DNA from: Rosa chinensis
Lineage: Eukaryota; Streptophyta; Magnoliopsida; Rosales; Rosaceae
NCBI RefSeq assembly: GCF_002994745.2
Contig: NC_037089.1
Span: 14,092,141-14,156,140, forward strand
Reading direction: 5' to 3'
DNA length: 64,000 bases
In this document: piece by piece, positions 33,223 to 44,066 of the stretch
Layout of the letters: each line of letters opens with the position of its first letter
How positions within the stretch are numbered: position 1 is the stretch's first letter
Program-made: the position numbers and the translations under genes
The notes under the pieces: model-generated
The model's database searches: none
What the model saw: only the letters and a program-made list of their open reading frames with translations
What the model was told of the DNA's origin: nothing

Positions 33223-34266
33223 TAACTGTGGGACCCAGCGCTCCCGCTCTAAATTACCCTCCAAATCGTATCATGGTAAGGGAGAGACTGCGGAATTGTA
33301 CTTTTGCACCGGTGTCAGTCCACACGTGCGTCACAGAAATCTATAAAATTAAAAAAGCAACCCCTTATTTCAAACAAAAGAAGAAAAAAAAAGCAACCCC
33401 CTTTGACGTGTCCCCCATTGGCTCACCACGTGAATGTGGCTCCCACTTCCCACCCATATTCTTCTGGTTTTTCTTTCTTTGGCTTTTGTGCTGCTTCATC
33501 TTTCTAGGCTCGGCTAAGCCATGATCTAAAAATTAAAAAATATGTATTAAAAAAAATAATAGTTTAGCTCAAATATAATTATTTACAAATTATAAATGGA
33601 CATTGCCAAAGACTTGAGGGTTACCCTGATCGAGTGAACAGTGATGGAAAATAAGATTAGGAATAAAGCAGGTCAGAACTCAGAAGTTTGCTCTCCTCCA
33701 CATGTGACAAAAGATTTAAAAAAAAAAAACTAGACAATAGCTATTATGAATAAGGTCAATTTGAAGTTGTTTTTTGGGTACTATCGTCCTTCACCCAATT
33801 CAATACATTACACCGTCTTTTATTTAGTTTCATTTGATAACGTGATAAGAGGATAAGATAACTCAAGATGGAAGTTATGAGGTCATGATCTTTATCATCT
33901 AAGAGACTATACCTTATAAAATCATTACAAAACAAGAGCAAAACATCATTTTTATAGATTGAAGTGCGAAGGAAATGTTCAAAATATATCTAAAATGCTA
34001 ACTTGGAGATTCTCTAGTCCTAAGACACTATGGAAACTTATAATTTGAGTATAAGCTCTCATTTTTTGACAATAAAATGAGGTTAGTTTACTTGAAATCC
34101 AACAAACCATCCAAAAATTAATAAATTTGCTTAAAGATAAACTATCTCACAATTAATAGTAAAAACACGTACAAAAATATGAATATGTGGATAAGAAAAG
34201 AGCAGTAACAACTAGGTTTTACAAGTAAGCTTTAACAACCTGATATCGTAATAATGAAAAGAAGAT
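33223..34266. other. Spacer after the ACGT array
   Basis: This is A-rich with no recognised gene. The 98-codon frame 33228-33524 is low-complexity (Lys run, then hydrophobic) and not convincing, although it does lie directly downstream of the ACGT array. Confidence 0.4.
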
Positions 34267-35028
34267 ACTTGGCTACCCAACCATGGTTAGCCAGGGCCGA
34301 CTAGTTTCATATGTGGACTAATCATTGTTTTCCATGTGTCCTTTCAATTTAATATAATCTTTTTCCTTCAAAATGAATAATAACTTCCCCACCGTCTACA
34401 TTCCTCTGAGTGAAATCCAAGTGAGAGAGACTTCGATCCAAATGAACTCAAAGTTCATGCTAAAACTATTCAGCTCAGCTAGCCCAAAAATCATCCACAT
34501 CCATTCGAAAGACATTCAGAATCATCATTTGCAATTTTATGTTTTCTTCCTCAGCAACCTAATCAATGAGTATTAATTAGATAGCAAACCCATTTTGATC
34601 CAAACGCATTATAATCAAAATTCTCATGATACACATAGCACCATATAACACCAGTTTTATAAGGCAATCAATACAATTCAGAAGAAACCAATACTTCAAA
34701 TTTTCAAAATCCACAAAATCTATAATTTCTCGATTTAAACAAAAAATAAAGTGAATCCAAATCAGGTCTCTAAAGTTTTTTAAGTTCATCTCTCATGGAT
34801 TACACTTAAGGAATGCAAAAAGTTGGAAGAGAAGAAGAGAACAACATGATTTTGGTCAGATTTTCCAATAAACAGAAAATAGATGGCTTTGGTTAGGCAT
34901 CCTTCAATTGTAATTTAAGTAACCAACTAACATAAAAACAACAAATTTTATAGAACGGACATGTGTCAACAAATGGGCACAAGTATGAGGCTGGTCAGCC
35001 CTGGCTAACCATGACCGGGCAGCCAAGT
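34267..35028. mobile_element. TIR element of about 760 bp
   Basis: The left end ACTTGGCTACCCAACCATGG and the complement of the right end (ACTTGGCTGCCCGGTCATGG) start an imperfect inverted repeat of about 85 bp ('ttagccaggg' shared exactly). There is no coding. No clear target-site duplication was read. Confidence 0.65.
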
Positions 35029-35708
35029 ATAATCCATAATGAAAAATGGAGGACCAAAATAGAAATATCATGGCTAAATCCATTGGAAGAAGCACGTGCG
35101 GATCCAGCTAAGCTTGAGAGGGATGGTAGAGGTGAGGAGTAGCTGGCAGTGGCTTGGCTAAGGCAACAACGACTTGGCACACGTGCGGGAGGAGAGGGAG
35201 ACAGACAGCCGTGCGTACCGTTTGTGCGGGGACCGAACCCCGTTGTCTCATCCTTTTCCTAGAAAGGGGCTGCTCTTCTCATTGGTCTTCGTCGGTCCAA
35301 GAGACCACGTGGGGCTCCATTAACAATGGCCCAACGCCCTAATCAATTATTAATTACACATCCTAATCCTAATCCTAATTAGTCACTTCATAAAAAATGG
35401 GTATAGAAAAGAGAAATTCCTATGTCGATCACTATCCTGCATTTATTAACACAAATCAAATTGAAATGTATATTGTTTTGGAGATAGAATATACTTTTAT
35501 TCTTTCGGAAATTAGATCGATGAGCTCATTTTCAATTGCTCAAATTAAATTCAGTATTAATATGTAGTGTATGATTTCTTTGGTCTAATAACACAAATAC
35601 TTTTCTGTAAGTAAAAAGTCGTAAATTTAACTCACTAATTACTTGTTATACGTGAGCAGTTATATTCCACGTGTCTACTAAAAATTAAAATAAAATATAA
35701 TATATTTA
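35029..35708. other. Spacer with G-box-like motifs
   Basis: ACGTG-core motifs occur at about 35093 (gcacgtgcgg), 35178 (cacacgtgcg) and 35306 (ccacgtgg). Short frames here are not supported as genes. Confidence 0.35.
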
Positions 35709-36388
35709 GGGTAAAATCCTCATATAATACTCAAATTATCACGAAATACATTTTTTAGTACCTACAAATTTTCAGGGAGTCCAATGATACCTGTATTATC
35801 CCTCCGTTAGTTCTTTTAGTACCTCCGTCTATTATTCCATTAAAAATGTCTATGTAGCGGTCATGTGACACTTATGTGAGTAAAATAGTATTTCATTCAT
35901 ATTTAGAAATTATAGACTTTAATATATTGAATATCTATAATTAAAAAAAAATTGACACATAAAAAAAAAATACCCAATTTATTCTTTGATCACGGTTCTC
36001 CGCATACTTGGGGCAATTAATTTAAGTACTTTTGGTTTTGCTTAGTTTATTTTTTATGAAAATTTAATATTAATTTGGGTCAACTAATGAGATAACTTTT
36101 TTCTTGAACAATTAATAGAATTAATCAATAGAGATGGTGGGTAAACCTAGATATTCATTAATTCTAGGTCTTTTCTTTAACTTAGTTTAATTTAGTTTAA
36201 TAAAAAATTTGTAAGAAATATAAAAAATAGGTGTTTTACGATTTTACCCATACTTTAACCGAATAATTGACGGAAATACTAAAATGGTTAACGGAATGAT
36301 AGTATAAGTACCACTAGACTCCCTGAAAATTTATAAGTACCAAAAAATACATTTTGTAATAGTTTAGGTACAATATAAAGATTTTATC
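35709..36388. mobile_element. Non-autonomous TIR element, 8-bp TSD
   Basis: The left TIR starts GGGTAAAATCCTCATATAAT and the complement of the right starts GATAAAATCTTTATATTGTA. The similarity extends about 120 bp ('aattttcagggagtc' shared). TATATTTA is duplicated at 35701-35708 and 36389-36396. There is no coding. Confidence 0.7.
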
Positions 36389-37025
36389 TATATTTAATTA
36401 GTTGTCTGCCTTTTATTTTTTGGGTGAAATATGTCTTTGCACCAAGAGGTTTGGGAAGTAGTCTTTGACTCTTTGGCCCAGTTTGGGATTGCTGTGCTGC
36501 GAGAAGAAACACTTCTGATGTTGCTGCGAGAAAAAGCACTTCTGATATTGCTGCGAGAAGAAGCAGCTGATGTGTTTGGTAAACTGTTTTTAAAAGTGCT
36601 GTGTGAACCAAAAGCAATTTCTGAGTGTTTGGTAAATTATAAGTAAAAAGTGCTTTGGTTTGGTATAATTACCAAAATGGACATAGATGATAAAAGATGC
36701 TACTAAACTACATAACTTTGTTTTATGATTATGTAACTATACCAAATTAAATAATTTCTCATGTATTGTCCTTGTACACTAGTTTAAATTATCAATTCAT
36801 CACTTTTATCTCAATATGTATATTAATTCTACAAATTATATAAGCAATTTTAGTTTTTTGTAATTTGTTTGCTTATATATTGCTTGGATCAAATAAAAGA
36901 TTACATTAAACCCTTAAATATTATACAAATGAGTTGAGAATATTACACAAAACATGCCCCCACCATGGTATACGGGAAACATTACACAAAATGTATTAAA
37001 GTCAATACAACTTTGCAACTAAATG

Positions 37026-38389
37026 CTAAGTAGATGCATTCATTAGACTTTGTGCAATTGTATTTCTTAACATCTCCATTTCTTGTCTTCCCAGACCATC
37101 TTCTTCGTATGCATTGTCTTCCATCTCTTCATTGTTGTCTTCACTTGAGTAATCTTCACTTTCATTAAAATCATGATCTTGTTGAGCATATCTTCTTATG
37201 TAGTTATGAAGAGCCATTGTAGCAATAACTATTTTCACTTGTTTATCATAAGGAAAGCTTGGCATATCACGTAAAATACTCCACTTTTTTTTCCATACCC
37301 CAAAAGTGCGCTCAATAACACTCCTAAGTGAAGAATGTGCATGATTAAATATTTCTTTATGACCCGTCGGTTCATCACCTCTACGAAAATGTGAAAGGTG
37401 ATACCGCTCACCTTTATACGGTCCTAAAAAACCTTTCATTTGTGGGTATTCGGCATCCACCACATAATATTTTCCTGAAATTAAAAGTTATAATGAATGA
37501 TTGATTATGATATAATTTAGGATTATTATTTGTGCAATGTAGGAAAAAAAAATTACCATTTGGGGGTTTAGGAAAATTCGATTGAGGATTGCGGAAAGCC
37601 GATAAAAATACTCTGCTGTCACGGGCAGTGCCTTCCCACCCTGCACATGCAAATGTGAATTGCATGTTGAAGTTGCATATAGCCAAAATATTTTGGGTGG
37701 GTGTTCCTTTTCGGCCAATGTATGGCACTTGGTCACATGGAGAAATTGAAGCTTGAACATGAACACCATCAATAGCGCCAATACAATCCTACAAATTATT
37801 TGTAATAGGTATTAAAAAAAAATTCTAATTAATGTTGCATAACAAAATAGCAAGCATTTATGTGTGTGTGTGTGTGTGTGTGATGACATATTCAATTTAT
37901 ATAAATGGAGCAAAAAATCAAAGCATATAAATCAAAACATTATACATACCTTAAAATGAGGCATGTATCTTGAGTCATTTAGAATTTCATTTGGGATGCT
38001 TGTAAATTCGGGATCTTCTGGCTTTATGAGCACTTTTGCCATATTATAGAAAATCTTGAGCATTTTATCAAAATATCTACTAACCGTCTCACCAGAACGT
38101 TGAAAACGCTCTTGTGTATTCCTATTTCAACGGTACTTATGTTTTTTGAACCCTTCAACATCTTCTCAACATCATTCAATAGCATTAAGAAGCAGTTTTT
38201 ATCCATCCTAAATTGGTTATAACACCTACTTTCATTCCCTTCTAACACTTCCATTAACCAAATATAACCTGTTTGGGAGCTTGTCATACATGGAGTTTTC
38301 TGAATGTACTTTTCAAGATAGAGTTGAATAAAACGACCAGTTACACATATAAGTTGGTCTATCTCCTCCTCATCTCCAGAAGCCTCCAT
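37026..38389 (-). pseudogene. PIF/Harbinger transposase (DDE_Tnp_4), damaged
   Basis: Exons read as 38389-37950, 37788-37557 and 37474-37026 with GT-AG borders. The N-terminal part holds EGNESRCYNQFRMDKNCF. The catalytic region follows: DCIGAIDGVHVQA (first Asp), CAGWEGTARDSRVF (second Asp), and HSSLRSVIERTFGVWKKKW (Glu), with ALHNYIRR after it. In exon 1 the frame breaks just after STVEI. The expected hydrophobic helix is missing and the match resumes in another frame (NTQERFQRSGETVSRYFDKM). The three exons sum to 1121 bp, not a multiple of 3, consistent with a deletion plus frameshift. A TG microsatellite lies in the first intron (about 37859-37881). Confidence 0.88.
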
Positions 38390-38688
38390 ACTTCACAAAA
38401 CAAACCTGCCAATTTATACTTGTTCATCAAATTTCAATTTATAAAATGGCTGTAACAATGAAAGCATAAACATGTAATGGAGCAGGAAGCAAAGAATTCA
38501 AAGAAACAAACAGAAAGCAATAATTAAAAGATGCATCAATATCACTTTCAGCTTAGTAAAATAAAGTACCGTACACAATGAACATCACGCAATCTTAGTT
38601 CCTGGAAAATCACAAAAATAGAAAGGAGTTCAGCTTAGGTCTAAACAACAAGCAACACGCATCTTATTACAAAGTAGGATCAGCCTAC

Positions 38689-40984
38689 TCAATTTTCAGC
38701 TTTTTTCTGATTAAGAATCAGAAACGGGAGCTTGAGATCATCATCTGTCATAATAGAAAACATCTCTCGCTTCTCTTGAGAGCAAAACAAGTCTGTTGCG
38801 AACCACCATACCTTGGTACCAGTTTCTGCTCCTGGTAAAGTTGCAACAACTCGCATCACCTCCTGAATACTAGTTCCTTGTTCTGTACTAGTATTACGGA
38901 CAGATGTAGCTGTACTCCTACTCTCGACTACTTCAACAAGACGATCAATTTGTTTAGACAATTGAGCTGCACCTCCCACCTTTTCTTTCTTCCCCTTTGG
39001 CCCTCCCATAACTCCTTTATCTTTTTTTTCTTTATTAGGCCCAGTTTGGCACTCCACAGTTTTTCTCTTTTTCCCTCTTGGTTCACCTTGCTGGTCCATC
39101 TCCTCATCATCTCCAGAAATGTCATTACGCTCAGAATCCTCCACCACCTCTTCAATATCTATAGTAGCTGAGGGAATCATGACACAGTGACCTAGGGCTG
39201 TGCTACCCCTAAACATGTTATCATAAACAGCCATCATTTCAGGACTAATTCCAACGTCATGAAATTTGCGATACTCTGGATTGATCTACAAAGAGGAAGA
39301 TAAGAGAAGATTGTTACTTATAATAATAATATTGATCACAAAGATGTACAGCAAATGCAAAACAATAGATATATCTCCAATCAAATAAAACAAACTTTTT
39401 TTTTATAACACAAATAAATAAAACAAACTTTAAGACCGGATCTTCTAGGAAAAAATCACTGTATTAGTGTATAAGAATCACTGCATTGCATTTTCGACTT
39501 ATTTATGAGTTAAGATTGGTGTATAACATTTTCATTGCTGACTGTAAGATTGTTATCAAATTTAATCATTGCTGACTGTAAGTTTTTGGCATTTCATCTT
39601 CTCATCTTCTGCTGAAATTTGACAGAAGTTTCATCAGTGTGATTATTTTTACATTTTTGTGAACTGAAAATGTGGCAATACTACAATAGGCAAAAGAACG
39701 GACAAGAGCCCCTTTCAAAAAAGAATGGCTATATATATGGACCGAATACAGTAGAAAAAATGCAAGTCTCAAAACCCTAATTTCCCAAATGAAGAGCTCA
39801 AGAGAAAAAAAAAAAATAGGAACAAAACCCAAATATGGCCTCTCCTTCTCAACTTTCCCATTCATCAAATACAAAGTTTTTTTTTTTATTATTAAAAACT
39901 GAACAGAAATTTAACAAAATAAGGCTGTTTATACACAGTCTGTAACAAAAATATGTCGAACTCAAATTAGAAAGTGTTGTACTACAACAAATCCAACCCA
40001 AAAGAATTGAACTAACTACCTGAAATGTGTATATTATAACTGAAGAAAAAAGAAACAGGAAAAGGGTAATAATCTTAAGCAACTATCTAAGCTGAATACC
40101 AAAACTGCAATTCAGCCAGGTTCTCATGTCTACCTAAATCGCGATTCTCACCCTGATCCTTTGGGCCACTTGGACATGTATTCATCAACACCGTACACTA
40201 TTTCCTATTTGGCTTCTAAGAGACCTATTGCCCCCTAACAAAACAATCATTACAAAAGGTCGTTTCAATGTGAATGAATAACGACACTCGCTAGAATCAA
40301 CAATCTTGAAGAAAAGCACTAGGCAAAGCTTAATATCCATTCACATTTCCAGCCAAGTGAAATCTGCCTCTAGCTAGCAAGCTTGTATGTACTTAACAAT
40401 CTTCTCAATAATCATAAGATCGATAATGGACTTAAAAAAATGCTTTATTACATAATATTGAAACTCATTATAACGGAGAATTACAAAAGCTATTATCATA
40501 CACATGAATGCCTACAACATTATAAGAAACAGACCATAGTGCAGCTTCATGTACTTAAAACTAAACAAAGAAACAGAATTCAGAGTAGGAAAAAAAAAAT
40601 TAAAAGCACAAGTAGAGAAGGAAAAATACACACCTGAATTTTGGATTCCCACCACTCAGCAGGTGCATCGACAGTCTTCCTAATCAGATCCCATCCAATA
40701 CTAGTTTCCTTATGCAACAGTGAACTCCACAATTTCCAATCATTTTTAAGTGAATCCCACTTATTTTTCAATTGCCGTTTATCATAATCCCTTCCGGTTA
40801 ACTCCTTAAAGGCCTTGATAACGTTTGACCATCCCTTTTTATCAAAATGTGTACCAGGTCTGTTTCCCTTGGCCACTTCCTTAATAGCTATATCACAAAA
40901 TATAGCTGCTACCTCATCAGGCCATGTGGCTTTTGGTTTTCCAGATCCCTCATTTTCAGTACCGGTGGATTTCTTCTTTCCCAT
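38689..40984 (-). CDS. PIF/Harbinger ORF1, Myb/SANT-like DNA-binding protein
   Basis: This is the accessory protein of PIF/Harbinger elements, which binds the element ends or partners with the transposase to bring it into the nucleus. Two exons, 40984-40634 and 39285-38689, join in frame to 315 residues without a stop. Residues about 20-100 form a Myb/SANT-like domain (TWPDEVAAIFCDIAIKEV, GWSNVIKAF, RQLKNKWDSLKNDWKLW). Then comes NPEYRKFHDVGISPEMM, an acidic stretch, basic clusters (GKKRK, KKEKKDK) that could act as nuclear signals, and a coiled-coil-like segment. It is on the same strand as, and upstream of, the transposase, the usual arrangement. Confidence 0.85.
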
Positions 40985-41585
40985 CTAAAGATAACACATG
41001 CTTAGTAGTAAACAAACAATTGTTATAAACTACCATATCCAACACCTAACATGATCCTCACACAATAAAGCTGCTGACCACAATAAACAGCTACATATAT
41101 CCTTTGTTTCAAACCAGAGGATTCAATGACCAATTTGTAATTAGAACTTAAAACCATAATGCATCAATTTGACACTAGTATACAAAGGTTGAAATATATC
41201 CATATAAACAAACCAGTAGCAAAAAAAAAAAAAAAATTCCAAGTAGCATCATAATCAAAGAACGGAAATCAAACTAGCAAAATGTGGAGGGACTGGAATG
41301 AATTGAAAGGAGTGATTCTTACTTAGCCCGTCTCTGCCTGTTGAAATTTAGTACCCAAAATACCACAAATCGACCAAATATAGAAACAGGGCCGCAGCTC
41401 TTGTTTGGATCTGTGACTACTTGTTCTGCAGGGGACGCATATAGAGAAAACTAAGAACTTTAGAGGAGAGAAAGCATAAGAAGCGCAGCGAATCGAAGCC
41501 CATCGATCAATATACTATAAATTTGGGGAGAAAGGAGACGACTTACAGTGAGGTTGATTTGCTGAATCAATTAACCACTTTCGGC

Positions 41586-41830
41586 TTTGAAGATGTCGAA
41601 GCACAGAGCGAGTCAGAGCACAGAGCGATCTATCGAGCTTTGAAGATGTCGGAGCACAGACCGAGTAGAAGCACAGAGCGATCTGTCGAGATGTCGGAGC
41701 ACAGAGTGAGAGTTGGAGCACAGAGCGATCTCTCAAGCTTTGAAGATGTTGGAGCACAGAACGAGCCGGAGCACAGAGCGATCTCTCAACCTTTGAAGAT
41801 GTCGGAGCACAGAGCCTCTCGTGAATTTTG
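41586..41830. repeat. Minisatellite upstream of ORF1
   Basis: At least five degenerate copies are built on 'gaagatgtcggagcacagag' and 'cagagcgatctctc', with a period of roughly 50 bp. The array lies inside the PIF/Harbinger element, about 600 bp upstream of the ORF1 start. Confidence 0.8.
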
Positions 41831-42163
41831 TGCGATCTCTCGAGCTGGGATGCGTTGACGGCAGAGGAAGGAAGCTAGGGACTGAAATGAGATGATTAAA
41901 AAGTAACCCTATTGGCTCAAAGGTAATTGTTAGAAAAGAATGAGGATAAAATTGGTCATTTGATAAATTTCATTTAAAAAACACTATTCATTCCGTGTTT
42001 TACTCAGAAGCAGAATCCAAAAGCATGGTGAGGGTTGCTTCTCAATTTTAGCTGCCGTGAGAATCTATTTGGACCAAAAGCAGCTTCTAGACAATTTACC
42101 AAACACCATACCCAAACCCCAAAAGCAGAATCAACTCCAAAATCAATCCCAAACTGGGCCTTT

Positions 42164-42685
42164 GTCTCTTTGCTAATCCGACAATGGCTTTTGGACAAAA
42201 GCCTCATGTTGCCTTGCCTGCACTATATAGAATACATGCTTATCCCAAGTAGGGCATATCCTATCTTTTAGCTTAGTATATAAAAATGTTACGTGAAGAT
42301 TTTATTTTCTCATAAACTACGTAAGTTTCAACCTAACATAACATGCCAATTAAGAGTGTAGCAATGAAACATTACTCGTAATGTAATTACAGCCGCTATT
42401 AGCATTCCTCAATGGAAACTGGAAACCAAATTAAGAGGCGAGAGGCTCTACCTTCTGATGTGGATAATCATGATGACTGAGGTTCATAAAGCAAAGAAAG
42501 GAGGTGCATGAAATCAATTAGGGGCGTATACAAAGCCCAGTAAGGCAGACGCAGAAAAACAGGCCCTGAAGGTCAGAACCCAAAAATAGAAGGCCCAGAC
42601 CCGAGTTAACTGAACGAAGAAATAAACTGATCGTAGTTCAGAAGGCATGACTAGTGTCTAGTGATATAAGCAAGCGTCACTCATG
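42164..42685. other. Spacer between the PIF and hAT elements
   Basis: No gene or repeat was recognised. Confidence 0.5.
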
Positions 42686-43454
42686 AACATGCTTAGCGCT
42701 GGGCGCGGTCCGGTCCGGTCCTGGAATTGTGTGGGCCCGAGACCGAACCCGACTTATCGGTCTCAGTTCGGTCCTGAGTATTTTTCATTCAAAAACCGAC
42801 TGGAACCCGAACCGATTATATTCGGTCCGGGCTTTCGGTCCTTCGGTCCTGTGACACATGAATACACCAGATTGAAAGCATGCCCAGATTTCCAGCATCT
42901 GCCTTCTGGGAAATGGTATTTTCCTGTTTTCCAACAACTTCTTATGGCAATGCAACACAATCACAATGAAATACAATAATACATAACAGAACTCATGATT
43001 ACATTATTAGTTTATTATTACACAAGACATTTCATGATTATCCATACAATGCAACATTGCAACTGAACTCAGACTCATGAATACCAATATAGCAGATGTC
43101 CAGAACCAGAACAGCTATAGTGCAGAATAACAGAACAGCCACAAGCCCACAAGTTGACTCACACCGGCAAATTACTACAAGTTTTAACTGAAAAAAAAAA
43201 TAGAACAAACTGAAATTGTCCAATTGAATTAAATCAATTAATGACCATAAAGGATTGCAGTTCAATGACTTCAATCAAACAAAGGATTAAAGAATTGCAC
43301 AAGCCATGCTCCAAGACCACTTTCCAATAGCAGCAATTCACATTGTTCCAAGCCTCCAATAGAAATTCTGCACATTGGATTTCAACATAAATTCATCACA
43401 ATTAATGCTGCCATCATTTGGATTTCAACAGAAATTCAACACAATGTTGCTATC

Positions 43455-43645
43455 ATTTGGATTTCAACACATTGATATACTTTCAGTCAATAGAAATTCT
43501 GAAATTCATATAAATCACATCACTGATGGCAAAACAAAAAATGCATGAACAATTCACAACCTTTCCGACAACAACTTATCAAATCATGAAAATTACATAG
43601 TCTATTACATAACAGAAATCAAGTTGCTCAATATGTTCCACAATA
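43455..43645. repeat. Segment shared with the BZR1-like gene intron
   Basis: This lies downstream of the transposase stop, inside the hAT element. It matches 30520-30775 with the same orientation relative to the gene. Nearby, short internal repeats of 'ttggatttcaaca' occur at about 43376, 43420 and 43459. Confidence 0.8.
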
Positions 43646-44066
43646 CATCAAATTTATATCAGTGTAGCGCAATAATGATGCCTTAACATGAGGAAAAAGA
43701 GAACTAAACCAAGTTGGCCATCCATTCAATACTCTAGGGATTAAACCAACTGATTCAAATAGATTGAATTATCTCATTGTGCTATCACTTCAAAACAAGA
43801 TACAACTGAACCCAAAAATCAATCGTATTTGATTAACAAACATATTAAGCCTTATCTCATGCAATATCATCTACTAATATCAATATTTGATTATCTGCTA
43901 CCCACATCTGCTAAAGTTTCCACAATCAAAGAATGAATAAACTTAGAGAAAATCATCAAAACAGTAATAATTCCAACAATCACACAATTGAAAGATGTTA
44001 AAGAACATAAAAAAAAAAAAAACACACAATAAGACAGTAAGTAACCTGCAATCATGCATCAAGCAT

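Larger units (their letters stand above)
36475..42160. mobile_element. PIF/Harbinger element, full length
   Basis: The terminal inverted repeat GGCCCAGTTTGGGATTG is perfect over 17 bp at both ends. The 3-bp duplication TTT lies at 36472-36474 and 42161-42163. This fits PIF/Harbinger, which usually duplicates a 3-bp T/A-rich site. The 5686-bp element has both family genes on the minus strand, a Myb-like ORF1 (40984-38689) and a DDE transposase (38389-37026). Subterminal regions hold repeated 'gctgcgagaagaa' words on the left and 'aaaagcag' words on the right. ORF1 is intact but the transposase is damaged, so the copy probably needs help to move. Confidence 0.92.

Noticed and set aside
33228..33524. 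98-codon frame downstream of the ACGT array
   Set aside because: Low-complexity lysine run and hydrophobic tail, no family; kept only as a remark.
36475..42160. Host Myb-like and ALP1/HARBI1-like genes
   Set aside because: Both lie within matching TIRs and a 3-bp duplication and are in the standard PIF/Harbinger order, so they are transposon genes.
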